From JACKBK01 sp963707275 (GTDB lineage: Bacteria > Chloroflexota > Anaerolineae > JAAEKA01), in contig CAVPPH010000003.1 of NCBI GenBank assembly GCA_963707275.1, positions 1 to 64,000 of the forward strand: a stretch of DNA of 64,000 nt, given 5' to 3'. A program made the translations under genes and the position numbers. The notes beneath the pieces are model-generated. The model did not search any database. It saw only the letters and a list, made by a program, of their open reading frames with translations, and had not been told where the DNA came from. Below, piece by piece: positions 1 to 9,417 of the stretch (the stretch's first letter is position 1; the number at the start of each line of letters is the position of its first letter).

Positions 1-157
1 TTGCGGCCGATGCGTGGACAGGCTGGTTTGAACAGCCGCGCCTCGATGGGACTTCTGGGACGATCAAGATACAATCTCGTCAGCACGGTCTTTTTTGGGG
101 CATTGTCATCATGCGATCATGGTTTGGCAACCATCAACCCTTGGGAGTTTAAGGAGT

Positions 158-939
158 ATGAAGTGATAAGATTTTTGCTACTTCCTGTTTGTCGTATGTG
201 CAATCCAGTTTTTCTTTGCCATCGCCTTCTTCCTGCAATGGCCCTTGGCAGTCAACGTCTGGCCCTTTCCGGGAACCACACCCCTGACATTCATTTTCAT
301 TTCGTCGATCTTTGCGGCCGCGGCTGCATCAACGCTATGGGTTGCTGCCACCGAAAACTACGGCGGTTTGGCAGGGATCGGTCTCGATTACCTCGTGATC
401 CTGCTGCCTGTCGCAGTCCTGTCGTTTCAGCTAGCGGCGAGCACCGGCGATCCGAAAATGACCGCCTATGGCATCGCCTGCGTATTTGAAGCGCTTTTCG
501 GGCTTGGCATGTTCCTGTGGAGCGTTCGCATTCCGATCGATAGCACCATTCCAATGCCCAAACCGGTGCGCTGGTCGTTCGTCGTCTTCATTGTTGTGCT
601 GTTGGTCGTCTCGATACGGATGATCGCGGGCGTATCGAATGTCATTCCCTGGAAGATCACCCCGGACCTCTCGGTGGTCATCGGTTGGATGTTCCTGGGC
701 GCGGCGATGTATTTCATCTATGCTCTCTTGCGGCCGAGCTGGTTGAATTCGGCCGGCCAACTGGCGGGTTTCCTGGCCTATGACATCGTCCTGATCGTGC
801 CGTTCCTTACCCGGCTGCCCACAGCGCCGCCTGAGTTCCGGACCGGCCTGGCCATCTATACGGCTGTCATCATCTACAGCGGGTTGCTGGCCAGCTACCT
901 TTCCTGTTCATCAACAAACCGACGCGCTTGTGGTCCTGA
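158..939 (+). CDS. Multi-spanning membrane protein of unknown function (frame interrupted)
   Basis: I do not recognise the family. The clean reading frame starts at about 170, just after two in-frame stops, and encodes roughly seven hydrophobic segments separated by short loops, so the product should sit in the cytoplasmic membrane. An AAGGAG ribosome site at 151-156 precedes an ATG at 158, but two stop codons follow that ATG at once, so an indel probably lies between start and body. A second indel lies near 900: shifting frame there restores a hydrophobic end followed by a short basic tail (FINKPTRLWS) and a stop at 937-939. The published frame instead runs on to 991 with unlikely sequence. 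The 3' end overlaps, convergently, a hutU stub on the other strand. Confidence 0.5.
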
Positions 940-1046
940 ACGGTTGCGAGGAGTTCACGCAACAACCACTGACGATACGGCGATTCGATGAGCCAGTTCT
1001 TGCAGGTCAGTTGTGTGCCGCGAAGGGCGCGGACGGTGCGGGACAT
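870..1046 (-). pseudogene. hutU: Urocanate hydratase (hutU) N-terminal stub
   Basis: A minus-strand frame opens with ATG at 1046, with an AGGAG site 8 bases upstream, and encodes MSRTVRALRGTQLTCKNW followed by LIESPYR. This matches, from memory, the conserved start of urocanase (RAPRGT-L-CK-W-EA), the histidine-degradation enzyme that hydrates urocanate to imidazolonepropionate. The resemblance ends after about 25 residues (near 972); the frame then reads unrelated sequence to a stop at 870-872. The rest of the roughly 550-residue enzyme is absent, so this is a truncated remnant with an intact translation start, not a working gene. Confidence 0.6.
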
Positions 1047-1107
1047 GGGGTCACTCCTGGGAGGCGTGGGCGGGTCGTTGAACGTTTACAGACTGTCAGA
1101 CACTCGT

Positions 1108-1137
1108 TTGACGGATGGATGAAATTTGCCGTATAAT
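1108..1137 (+). promoter_or_regulatory. Sigma70-like promoter
   Basis: TTGACG at 1108-1113 and TATAAT at 1132-1137 are separated by 18 bases. It points toward the TIR-like gene that starts at 1359 and leaves a long untranslated leader of about 215 bases in which I see no convincing gene. Confidence 0.45.
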
Positions 1138-1358
1138 CGGGCGGGCCTCAAACCACCGCAAAAGACAATAACCATATTCTATCATACGCCAGGATACGCT
1201 GGAAACCACGATCATCCAGATGACTTGTGGCAACTTACTAGAGATTTGTAATCTCCCAGCAGAGAGAACAGCAGACAGAAACCTGTCGGGGTTATCAAAC
1301 CCATATTTTCTGAATTTGATTGCAGCACCTCGCAAACACTCGTTGATAGGGAAACTAT

Positions 1359-2227
1359 ATGGCAAAAAGAGCATCTCAACCAGTTGAAAAGTTACCTCCG
1401 CCAAATCTTGTAGTTCTAAGAGTAGATGCACATCAGAAAATTCAGGAACAGATAGAAAAAGGAGTGCAATTACGCTACAAACCAATCAATGATAGACAGG
1501 CGTTAGATGACGCCCGTTCAGAGCGATCAAAGTGGTCAAGTTATAATTCCGAATTACTGTTGCGTATTTTTGACAACTCGTCTATGGCAGATGAGTACGA
1601 CAGATACTTTGGTGGTTTTATCAAAATGTCTCCAACGTTCGCAGAACTAGTACATGAGTTTCGAGGCGACATGGACGACAGCATTGATCGTCTGGAAGCA
1701 ATTCGTGACAGATTAGACTAAATTGCAGAACCGAACGATGTGAAGGTTTCACATGCATCTTCTCAAACCTCTTCGAAGGCATTTAGTCATGATGTATTCC
1801 TGGTACATGGACATGATGGCGCCGTAAAAGATGCCGTATCTCGTTTCATAGAAAAACTCGGTTTCAGGGTGATTATCCTTCATGAACAGCCAAACGCAGG
1901 GAGGACAATCATTGAAAAATTCGAAGATTATTCAAACGTAGGCTTTGCAGTTGTCTTGCTCACGCCTGATGATATTGGGGCAGTCGGGATAAAGCAACCG
2001 AGGGCAGACCTAGGGCACGGCAGAATGTTATTTTTGAACTTGGTTACTTCTTTGCAAAGCTCGGAAGGGAGCGAGTTTGTGCCTTGTACAAAGAAGATGT
2101 GGAGCTGCCATCTGATATCTATGGATTACTCTATGTGCCAGTGGATCAGGCAGGAGCATGGCGTATACACTTAGCAAAGGAAATGAAGCATGTAGGCTAT
2201 CCCGTAGACATGAACAAGGCTTTATGA
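1359..2227 (+). CDS. TIR-like nucleotide-binding effector (COG4271/PF10137-like), interrupted
   Basis: Two pieces belong to one gene. The first 120 codons form a charged helical N-terminal domain ending DDSIDRLEAIRDRLD. The second piece is the TIR-like domain, with the hallmark VHGHD near its start, LHEQPNAGRTIIEKFEDYS, and VVLLTPDD. This family includes effector domains of CBASS/Pycsar anti-phage systems, and TIR domains often cleave NAD+. An in-frame TAA at 1719-1721 separates the pieces in the same frame; a compensated pair of indels would restore it. A further one-base shift near 2010 restores RARQNVIFELGYFFAKLG and a normal C-terminus at 2227. No CD-NTase gene lies in view, so the trigger is unknown. 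Codon use is visibly AT-richer than most of the window. Confidence 0.72.
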
Positions 2228-2321
2228 AGAGTGTGTTCACCATAGTAGGTATCCGACAAATGATATCTTCGTACATTATCCAGCGTTATATCGTTTCGGT
2301 CCTCAAATACGACCTCACCTT

Positions 2322-2959
2322 ATGATCACAAAACTGCTTGAGCGACATCCCTTACTGGTGTTCCTCTCTCTCAGTGCAATTGTATTAGTCGTTTGGCTCG
2401 GAATGCAGTTTTTCTTCTGGATCTTCTTGAAACTGGTGGGGGTCAACACGAGCCTGTGGCTGATGATTGAGGCGCTGTCAACCGCCGTCGCGGCAGCAGC
2501 AGTTGTTGGAGGGGCATTTGTTGCTACTCGTGAATTGGGGGAACTCGCCAACGCGCAATACATGGAAGTGGCAGACAAGTTATTTGCTGAACTGAACTCA
2601 CAGTCAAGTATCGAGTTTCGCCGCTGGGTGTTTCGCAACCTACCAGATGATCCCGAAGTTGGTCTGAAGTCCCTCTCACCGGAAGGTCGAGACCATATCA
2701 AGCGAGTCTCAATTCACTGGACCGTGTTGCTTTTCTAACGCAGTATAATTGGATACCAGATGAGATCATCATGCCATGGATGAATCCCATGATTGTCAAA
2801 TCATGGGCGAAACTTGGGCCGTATGTGGAGTACGAAAGCCGGCGGAGGAATGAGCCTGACTATTATCAAATGGCTAACCTCTTAGCGCAACGATGTATCA
2901 AATGGCGCGAAGAGAACGTGATCGGTGCCGACATACGGTGGCTTACTGACGCCCTTTAG
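2322..2959 (+). CDS. DUF4760-like membrane protein, interrupted
   Basis: The N-terminus has two hydrophobic segments (about residues 10-32 and 42-68) followed by a soluble helical domain of about 140 residues with motifs such as ELGELANAQYMEVADKLF. The domain resembles DUF4760, a family of unknown role; I am only moderately sure of that name. A one-base indel near 2709 breaks the frame: after correction the sequence continues through NSLDRVAFLTQYNWIPDEII into the downstream piece that ends at 2959. The gene lies between two TIR-domain genes in the same direction and shares their lower GC, so it may belong to the same acquired locus. Confidence 0.6.
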
Positions 2960-3256
2960 TAGGTCATCTAGACTAGGGTTCGCTCGAAACCGAGAGTTCG
3001 GTAGAGTACAACGACTGCCTGCGACTGCGAAGCCGCCTCAGTGGCTCGGATACGTCATGAAGGCCTTATGTTCGTTTAGCCGGAGGTTCGAGTTCCTGAA
3101 ACTCCGATCCTCAATTGAACATGAGTTTAGATCGCTGAGGAGCCCCAGCACGGCTCATATGTGAAATTTGGTGGGGCAATCTCAAGTGAGCAAGCTGACC
3201 ATCCGACGCCATTCGGCAAGATGGTGATGTTTGAACGAAGCAAATAGAGGTGAAGG
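2960..3256 (+). other. Gap without a recognisable gene
   Basis: I see no convincing coding signal here. A purine-rich GAGGTGAAGG at 3249-3255 serves as the ribosome site of the large TIR gene. Words resembling tRNA D- and T-arms occur around 2990-3110 but do not assemble into a cloverleaf. Confidence 0.5.
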
Positions 3257-6127
3257 ATGGACCAGCCTTATGAATATGATGTTTTCATTAGCCATAGCTC
3301 AATAGACAAGCCCAAAGCCCGTGAATTGGCTGAACGCTTTAAGGCGGACGGGCTAAATGTCTGGCTAGATGAATGGAAGATTGAACCGGGTGACCTAATC
3401 AGCCTGAAGATAGAGCAAGGTCTCGAGCAGTCCAGAGTTTTGGTTTTTCTTATGTCAGCTCACGCATTTGCCTCTGATTGGGTTACACTCGAACGACATA
3501 CGGCGTTATTTCGCGATCCAACCAACTTTAGTCGCCGCTTCATTCCTCTGCGCCTCGATGATTCACCCGTCAAGGACGTCCTCAAACAGTTTTCTTACAT
3601 TGACTGGCGCCAGCAGTCTGACCAAGAGTATGCAAGGCTGCTAATGGCCTGTCGTCCCATTTTAGAGAATTCGCGTGACATTCAGATGGAAGAATTATCC
3701 TCCAATTACATTCTTAAGGGGCACAGTTCACTTGTCTATGGACTAGCAATTACACCCGATGGACGGTGGGCGGTGTCAAGTTCGAACGATTGGACAGTTC
3801 GCCTTTGGGATTTGCACTCCAACAGATGTGTTTCCTTATTAAAAGGGCATACAGGAGATGTTAGCGACGTTTCAATCTCCTCGGACGGTCGTCTCGCAGT
3901 TTCAGCATCTTATGACACAACTGCTCGCGTTTGGGATCTTCATCAAGGGAGATCAATCGCTAGCTTGAGAGGGCACACAGATAGAGTTATAGGAATCGCC
4001 CTTACTGCGGATGGTCAAACCGCTGTCTCGACTTCTCTAGACGGAACGGTACGAGTGTGGGACACCAAGTCTGGTGTAGCTAGAGTCATAACAAAGTTAC
4101 TTGCTGATAAGGTCATTGTTTCCCCCGATGGATTAAGAGTGCTCACGTGCAGCGGACACGCAATATCAGTACTTGAGATAGATACATTAAGACCTGTCGC
4201 CAATCTGCGAGGTCACAATGGAAATGTTCACAGCATAGCAGTTGCGGCAAATGGGCGTCTTCTGGTTTCCGGTTCCGCTGATAGAACAATTCGGCTATGG
4301 GACGTGATGACTTGGAAGTGTTTGGCCACCCTCGAAGGACATACAGCACCGATAACGGGTGTCGCCATCGATGGAAATGCCCAACTAGTCGTCTCAAGTT
4401 CTCTTGACGAGACTGTACGAGTATGGGATCTGGTATCCTTTCGATCGCTTGGTACTCTTAGGGGGCACTACAATGTTGTTACAGCCGTTGCAGTAACTCC
4501 TGATGGCAAGGTTGCCGTTTCCGCCTCCAAAGATAGTACATTGCGGTTGTGGGACTTGACAGCGTATTTTCATACAATAAGTCAAGACGCTCAACTGACA
4601 CGGTATACCAATGCTAAGGTTCTACTAGTTGGCGACAGCGGCGTTGGCAAGACTGGATTGGCGCTACGATTGACCGAAGATCGTTTTCAGCCAACGATCT
4701 CTACAGATGCTGCTTGGGCAACTCAAATGCGCGTGCCTCATCACAACACTCTAGAGGATATTGACAAGGAAATCTGGCTCTGGGATTTCGCCGGTCAGGC
4801 CGACTATAGACTAATCCATCAGCTATATATGGACGAGACGGCCCTTGTCGTTCTTGTTTTCAATCCTCAAAGTGACAATCCTTTCGATGGCTTAGGGCAA
4901 TGGGATCGTGATATTGAACGGGCTGCTCGTCGCCCATTTCGTAAGCTACTCGTTGCGGGTCGATGCGATCGCGGCGGACTAACGATTAGTCAAAAAAGCA
5001 TCGAGGACTTTCGGACAGCACGCGGTTATGAACAATATGTGGAGACAAGCGCGTACACGGGGCAAGGTTGTATAGAGTTACGGGATGCAATTGTTGACAA
5101 TATCGTCTGGGAAGATATTCCTTGGACGGCGTCACCGCGGATCTTCAAACTTCTGAAACAGGAGATCGTGGGGCTCAAAGATGAGGGCATAGAACTTCTA
5201 CGGATGGTCGAATTGCGACAGCAGTTGGAGATGAGGCTACCTGGGGACCACTTTACAATCCAACAGTTACAAGCAGTTGTGGAACTTCTGGCGAGTTCTG
5301 GTGTTGTGTGGCCACTTGATTTTGGGGATTTTGTTCTACTTCAACCAGAGAGAATAAACGCGTACGCTGCGGCTGTAGTTCGTACAGTTCGAGCTCACAC
5401 CGATGAGATTGGGTGCATACTGGAGGAAAGCGTGTTGGCTGGTGACCTAAATTACTATGGTATGAACCGATTAACTTCCTATGACGAACAGATCATCCTG
5501 CGCGCAATGCACCATAAGTTGGTAACTCGTGGCTTCTGCTTGCGTGAACCTACCGAGGCTGGTACGCTGCTTGTTTTTCCGTCATACTTCAAGAGAGAAC
5601 GCCCGGAACTCGAAGACCATCCGGCTGCTTTTGTCACATATCGCTTCAATGGTCAACTTGATGAAATCTATGCTACGTTAGTCGTTCGCCTACATCATAC
5701 CCTAGCATTTGAAAAGGATCAGCTATGGCGGTATGCTGCGGACTTCAAGACCCAAGCAGGTAAACGAGTAGGTCTAAAGATGACCAAGAAGGGTGAGGGC
5801 AGTGCTGAGATTACAATCTACTTCGAACCCGGAATACCTGATGATACTAAAGTGACATTCATTAGGTATGTGCATGAGCATTTGCGGTCAAGAGACCCTA
5901 GTGTAACTCGCATTCGTCATTATGTGTGCCCAAATCCTAACTGCGGTGAGCCAATAGAAGGTAATCGCGCAGTTCAGAATGCACTACGCATGGGTTTTGA
6001 AGATATTCCATGCCAGTTTTGCCGGAAAGCAATACCTTTGGTTGACCTAATAGAAGAAAAATTCGCATCCGAGCATTTCCAGCGACGTGTGCAGCGACTT
6101 CGAACGACAGGCCAACATAAGCATTGA
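3257..6127 (+). CDS. TIR-WD40-Roc GTPase-COR protein with C-terminal zinc ribbon
   Basis: Domains in order: a TIR domain (about 6-133) with DVFISHSS, WLDEWKIEPGD and Glu79 in DWVTLERHT, at the position of the catalytic glutamate of NAD+-cleaving TIRs; seven WD40 blades (about 150-435, blade 4 degenerate) forming one full propeller; a Roc-type Ras GTPase with P-loop GDSGVGKT (459-466), WDFAGQ (509-514) and RCD (569-571) in place of the usual NKxD; a COR-like dimerisation region (about 640-870); and a zinc ribbon with C891-x4-C896 and C919-x2-C922. The architecture suggests a propeller sensor, a GTPase switch and a TIR effector in one cytosolic chain, as in suspected bacterial STAND/Roco immune proteins. 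The stop at 6125-6127 is probably an indel artefact because the reading continues, one base shifted, into a DUF4365 domain. Confidence 0.85.
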   Translation: MDQPYEYDVFISHSSIDKPKARELAERFKADGLNVWLDEWKIEPGDLISLKIEQGLEQSRVLVFLMSAHAFASDWVTLERHTALFRDPTNFSRRFIPLRLDDSPVKDVLKQFSYIDWRQQSDQEYARLLMACRPILENSRDIQMEELSSNYILKGHSSLVYGLAITPDGRWAVSSSNDWTVRLWDLHSNRCVSLLKGHTGDVSDVSISSDGRLAVSASYDTTARVWDLHQGRSIASLRGHTDRVIGIALTADGQTAVSTSLDGTVRVWDTKSGVARVITKLLADKVIVSPDGLRVLTCSGHAISVLEIDTLRPVANLRGHNGNVHSIAVAANGRLLVSGSADRTIRLWDVMTWKCLATLEGHTAPITGVAIDGNAQLVVSSSLDETVRVWDLVSFRSLGTLRGHYNVVTAVAVTPDGKVAVSASKDSTLRLWDLTAYFHTISQDAQLTRYTNAKVLLVGDSGVGKTGLALRLTEDRFQPTISTDAAWATQMRVPHHNTLEDIDKEIWLWDFAGQADYRLIHQLYMDETALVVLVFNPQSDNPFDGLGQWDRDIERAARRPFRKLLVAGRCDRGGLTISQKSIEDFRTARGYEQYVETSAYTGQGCIELRDAIVDNIVWEDIPWTASPRIFKLLKQEIVGLKDEGIELLRMVELRQQLEMRLPGDHFTIQQLQAVVELLASSGVVWPLDFGDFVLLQPERINAYAAAVVRTVRAHTDEIGCILEESVLAGDLNYYGMNRLTSYDEQIILRAMHHKLVTRGFCLREPTEAGTLLVFPSYFKRERPELEDHPAAFVTYRFNGQLDEIYATLVVRLHHTLAFEKDQLWRYAADFKTQAGKRVGLKMTKKGEGSAEITIYFEPGIPDDTKVTFIRYVHEHLRSRDPSVTRIRHYVCPNPNCGEPIEGNRAVQNALRMGFEDIPCQFCRKAIPLVDLIEEKFASEHFQRRVQRLRTTGQHKH

Positions 6128-6567
6128 TGCTGAAAGTCTTGAACTGGTCTTGCTCGGCCACGCGTTCGCTGTCTCAAGTGAAGCAGGTCAGCGGTTCAGG
6201 ACTTTGCCAGACTTCGAAACTGGGCCTTGATAGTGAGATTGAATTTTCGGATGAAGGAGGTGGCGCTAGCGACAAACGCGTCTATCTTCAGTTGAAAACA
6301 TCTATGTACTACGAGAAGACACTGAGGGCCGATGGAAGTGAAACGTTTGCCATTATCGATCGGTGGCTCATACAGATTTGGCTTGATCTTGAACATCCTG
6401 TTATGCTCGTACATCGCACAAGCGGAGGTCAGGTCTGGTGGATGAATGTTACAGATTACCTCGTGAAACATGTTGGTGATCCCGCAAGCTGGCATTTTCG
6501 CTTTGAAGGAGAACCGTTCACCGCCTTGAATCTCCTGAAACTTAGGGACGCGAGTCTGCGAAGATAG
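6124..6567 (+). CDS. DUF4365 domain, probable C-terminal part of the preceding TIR-WD40-Roc protein
   Basis: The domain carries LGLDSEIEFSDEGGGASD, VYLQLKTS, a central IDRWLIQIWLDLEHPVMLV stretch and WWMNVTDYL, a pattern of DUF4365, which has a restriction-endonuclease-like look (acidic pair, then QLK). Reading one base shifted from 6123 gives LELVLLGHAFAVSSEAGQ with RFRTLPDFE, the usual lead-in of this domain, joined directly to the end of the upstream protein. A second shift near 6220 (GGGCC) returns to this frame. I therefore think 3257-6567 encodes one polypeptide and that the ATG at 6124 is not a real start. If DUF4365 is a nuclease, the protein would carry two effector domains; that is inference. 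Confidence 0.7.
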   Translation: MMLKVLNWSCSATRSLSQVKQVSGSGLCQTSKLGLDSEIEFSDEGGGASDKRVYLQLKTSMYYEKTLRADGSETFAIIDRWLIQIWLDLEHPVMLVHRTSGGQVWWMNVTDYLVKHVGDPASWHFRFEGEPFTALNLLKLRDASLRR

Positions 6568-6721
6568 GGGAGCACCTCATCCCAAAATTCAACTAATTGA
6601 CCGACAAGATTAGTGTCTAAAGTGCATCCTGATAGAAACCAGGGTTTTATGAGCAGTCATCCCTGCTGCAAGAACATCACGCAAACCCATGGTTTCAAAG
6701 TGGCATTGCTTTAGTGCCTCG

Positions 6722-6845
6722 TTAGGCAGGATTTTGTACTTTTACACTCGGATACAAACGCTTGAGTTTGATTCGGGCATCGGCTGCGGTGAACTGCCAA
6801 ACTACCTTGGCGCTGGCGTTGTTGCGTCGCCTTTGCCAAGCACAC
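6722..6845 (-). mobile_element. IS630-like transposase C-terminal remnant
   Basis: The minus strand, ending at a TAA at 6722-6724, reads RRRNNASAKVVWQFTAADAR followed by IKLKRLYP. A W-FTTADARIKLKRLYP ending is familiar to me from IS630-type transposases. No start codon, catalytic DDE residues or terminal inverted repeats are visible nearby, so only a scar about 40 codons long is left. It marks the right-hand edge of the TIR gene locus, which fits arrival by transposition. Confidence 0.5.
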
Positions 6846-7038
6846 GCTTCTCCGGTCAAGGTTTCCTCTTAAGTATCGTGCCGGACAGTGCTAGGCTTTC
6901 CGGAAGCCACTAACGGCGTCTGATTGGAACCGTTCGCTGTGACAAGGGATTTGGCCCCAAGTGAGTGTTATCTGGATTGGTGGTGGGTTTTGGCCGACTG
7001 TGGTGTTGCCGATACAGGCAGAATTGGAAAGGAAAACG

Positions 7039-7446
7039 ATGCAAAGCAAAATTAGTCATATCCAGTTCAACGTTCAGACCGCCAACCTGCTGTTCTACAA
7101 GGATCTGCTGGCCTTCGCCGGCTTGCAGACGCTCTACGACGGCGAGGATATGCTGGGCGTCGGCGATGAGAACGAGACCAGCCTATGGTTTGGCACGTCG
7201 GCCAGGGACGTGCTCAACGACTACGACGGCCCGGGCATGAACCACCTGGCGCTGGAGGTCCCGGCGCAGTCGGATGTCGACGCGGCGGTGGGCTATCTGG
7301 CCGAGCGGGGCGTGCCGGCGCTGTTCGGGAATCCGCGCCACAACCCCGAGTTCAGCAGCGCCGAGCGGACGTACTACCAGGTGATGTTTGAGAGCCCCGA
7401 CCGCATCCTGTTCGAGATTGTGTATATGGGGCAAAAGGCCGACTGA
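7039..7446 (+). CDS. VOC (glyoxalase/bleomycin-resistance) family protein, copy 1
   Basis: A 135-residue vicinal-oxygen-chelate domain protein. Visible family features are the first-strand ISHIQFNV, the second-half histidine in MNHLALEVP and the terminal glutamate in ILFEIVYMG, which would supply metal ligands. The substrate cannot be read from sequence. I chose the ATG at 7039 because GGAAAGGA lies just upstream and the second copy of the gene at 9928 starts at the same residue; a longer in-frame extension to 6961 lacks family similarity. The block from the ribosome site to just past the stop is repeated about 2.9 kb downstream, showing a segmental duplication. Confidence 0.85.
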   Translation: MQSKISHIQFNVQTANLLFYKDLLAFAGLQTLYDGEDMLGVGDENETSLWFGTSARDVLNDYDGPGMNHLALEVPAQSDVDAAVGYLAERGVPALFGNPRHNPEFSSAERTYYQVMFESPDRILFEIVYMGQKAD

Positions 7447-7662
7447 TTGTGGCTGCGCCTGACGCCTGTGAGCGCAATTTCGCCGATTTGAATGGCGTCC
7501 TGGCCGAATCACCGGCCTAACAGATCACTCGCCCCACCGCTCGGGCGATCATAATCCAGACGCGCATGTCAAAGGCGGCGCCTGATTGAAGGAACCACCA
7601 AATGAGCGATCCCAACTCTTCCAGAGCACCCTTGTGGGTTCGGATGAGGCGCGTGTTGTCGC

Positions 7663-8064
7663 GTGGGTCAAAGCCGACGGGGTGGCTATCAGAACCGGGA
7701 ACGCCCGTTTCTCTGCCGCGACCGCTGCTGTGCTACGTGCGGCGCAGAAGCGGTGATGATCGAGCTCAGCGAGCGGTCCGGCGGCTGGCATCTCAGGTAC
7801 GAGGGGGCAGCGGGCGGGAATGGCAGGGGCGATCCCATATCCGCCGAACGGGCGCAGGCAATCCTCGACGCCCTCCGTTCTCCCTACGAGTTGGCCAGGA
7901 TCCAGGCAGCAGGGTTCTACGATGACCTCGGCTACTGCGCATCGTGCGCGACCTTCTACTGCCCCATCCACTGGCAGGTCTCGTCCACCGGTGGCGGGAC
8001 ATGTCCCGCGGGCCACTTCAAGAGCCTCGACCCGCATTGGCGCCCGGACTGGGACGAGCTTTGA
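7663..8064 (+). CDS. Conserved hypothetical cysteine-rich (zinc-ribbon-like) protein
   Basis: The supported part begins at CCATCGAEAVMIEL, near residue 22, and ends with GYCASCATFYCPIHW, TGGGTCPAGHFKSLDPHW. Paired CxxC motifs plus CxxHW suggest one or two structural zinc sites. I recall bacterial hypothetical proteins with the same GYC-C-YC-HW-TGGGTCP-GH-KSLDPHW ending but no assigned function. The N-terminus is uncertain: an ATG at 7602 with an AAGGAA site lies in another frame, so an indel upstream of 7725 is likely and the true gene may start there. Confidence 0.5.
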   Translation: MGQSRRGGYQNRERPFLCRDRCCATCGAEAVMIELSERSGGWHLRYEGAAGGNGRGDPISAERAQAILDALRSPYELARIQAAGFYDDLGYCASCATFYCPIHWQVSSTGGGTCPAGHFKSLDPHWRPDWDEL

Positions 8065-8067
8065 TGA

Positions 8068-8163
8068 CCTCCGGCGGCAGTCTGCGTGATCCGGCGATCC
8101 GCGGCTGCTGGCTGGGGACTTCCAGCTCGATAGCATGTCACAGGGCGCTTTGGCGTCCTGACA
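8068..8163 (+). pseudogene. Remnant of a GNAT acetyltransferase 3' end
   Basis: These bases align closely with the last 30 codons of the acetyltransferase gene that ends at 13384 (shared GGCAGTCTGCG, GGCGCTTT and CCTGAC/CGTGAC words in order) but contain an indel and no upstream acetyltransferase body. The similarity continues past the stop into the promoter at 8202. It is a decayed duplicate, not a gene. Confidence 0.6.
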
Positions 8164-8201
8164 ATCCCATCCAGCACAGCGCCCGGTTGAGTTTTGGACG
8201 G

Positions 8202-8230
8202 TTGACAGCAACCGATTGGGCCGCTATAAT
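8202..8230 (+). promoter_or_regulatory. Consensus sigma70-type promoter
   Basis: TTGACA at 8202-8207 and TATAAT at 8225-8230 with a 17-base spacer match the consensus exactly. It lies 166 bases upstream of the membrane protein gene at 8396. A homologous promoter occurs at 13424-13452, also directly after an acetyltransferase 3' end. Confidence 0.7.
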
Positions 8231-8395
8231 CCCTCTCCGTGGTCCGATCGCATTGGCAGCGCTTAGCTTCGACATGGTTTCGCGCATTCCCCGCAAGTAG
8301 ACAAAATGCTGAATAATCAGGCGACGGGAAATGCGGACCGGCATTCCCGCTGATCATAGTCAGACACCACAACCCCCAGGCCGCAGGAGCGTCAT

Positions 8396-9256
8396 ATGAA
8401 TTCGTCTCACCAGATACGAGTACCCGCTGGAGTTGCAGTCAACGCCACCATGATCTTGTTCATTGCCGCTCTTGCTGAGCAAGTTATTCACGAGGGAACC
8501 CACGCGTTGTTCGCCCTTCTTGTCGGTGCAGATCTGCAATGGTTCAACCTCTTCGCAGTTCCTGGACCACCCAAGTTTCATCTCAGGGGCAGTTAGTAAT
8601 CGTGGGGAGCGCCGCCCTCGTCAACATCTTCATCGGTCTGGCCGGGGCGCTGCTTCTCAACCGCACCCCGTGGACACCTTCTCCGACGATGCGACTCTTC
8701 GTGATGTACTTCGCTGCCCTCTCACTTCTCCGGGCTTCGGCTATCTGTTCTTCGATCCTATCGTGTATGGCCCTGGAATGGTTGCGACCAACAGCACGGG
8801 CGACTGGGCAACAGTCATTGCCATCCTTGGTGGAAGCTGGCTCGTTCGCCTGCCAATCTTCGCAATTGGCGTCGTTGGCTTGCTCTGGACGTTCAGATGG
8901 CTCGCCCGTAGTACCATGCATTTCAACACGGCCGGTTCGGACCGCCAAGGCAGGATGAGAGCGGGCGCCTCCGTGCTGTTGATCCCGTACATCGTCCTTT
9001 GCGTGACATTCTCGCTCTTGTCACTGCGCCATCCTCTCGGATCCGCGGGAACAGCCTATACGCTCTTCAAGTACTGGCTCGGCTACTCTGATTCCTCGTT
9101 GCCTTTCTCATGATGGTGACGTGGCCGAAGGCCACCCCGCCCGCACCGAGTCCTGGCCAGATTGCCTCGACTGTGTCAATGCGATTGGTAGCGGCCTCCA
9201 TTGCAGGGCTCGTCCTGGCAGCCTTGCTCCTCCTGCCGGGAGGCCCCAAAGTTTGA
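8396..9256 (+). CDS. Membrane protein with an HEGTH motif (possible metalloprotease), interrupted
   Basis: Three frames join into one protein of roughly 285 residues. The first (from ATG 8396) has a membrane segment with EQVIHEGTHALFALLVG; HExxH inside a helix is the zinc motif of intramembrane or M50-like peptidases. The second continues LVIVGSAALVNIFIGLAGAL, the third GFGYLFFDPIVYGPGM and WLVRLPIFAIGVVGLLW, and a last shift near 9095 gives FLVAFLMMVTWPKATPPAPS and a final membrane segment ending LLLLPGGPKV before a stop at 9254-9256. Frame changes fall near 8565, 8730 and 9095. About five or six membrane segments are visible. I cannot place it in a named family; peptidase activity is a guess from one motif. 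Confidence 0.55.
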
Positions 9257-9417
9257 GGTACACAGTTTTGAACTCGAAGATGCCTGACCACTTCCTGGAG
9301 CCAATCTGGCCAGCCCACAGCTAGGGTTCGGCGCGATACCGAGCTCGGCCCTGCCAGGCGACGCAGTCCGACGCCGTCGGGCGGAGTAAGGGATTCGTCA
9401 GGACCCGGACAAAGAGC

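Noticed and set aside
930..1136. 68-codon plus-strand frame
   Set aside because: It is antisense to the hutU stub and contains the promoter at 1108.
1140..1358. Small plus-strand protein from ATG 1220
   Set aside because: A frame of about 55 codons exists but lacks a ribosome site, overlaps the TIR-like gene start and resembles nothing I know.
2985..3110. tRNA gene
   Set aside because: Pieces resembling a D-arm (GTTCGGTAGAGTAC) and a T-arm (GGAGGTTCGAGTTCC) occur, but there is no acceptor stem, anticodon arm or CCA-proximal pairing.
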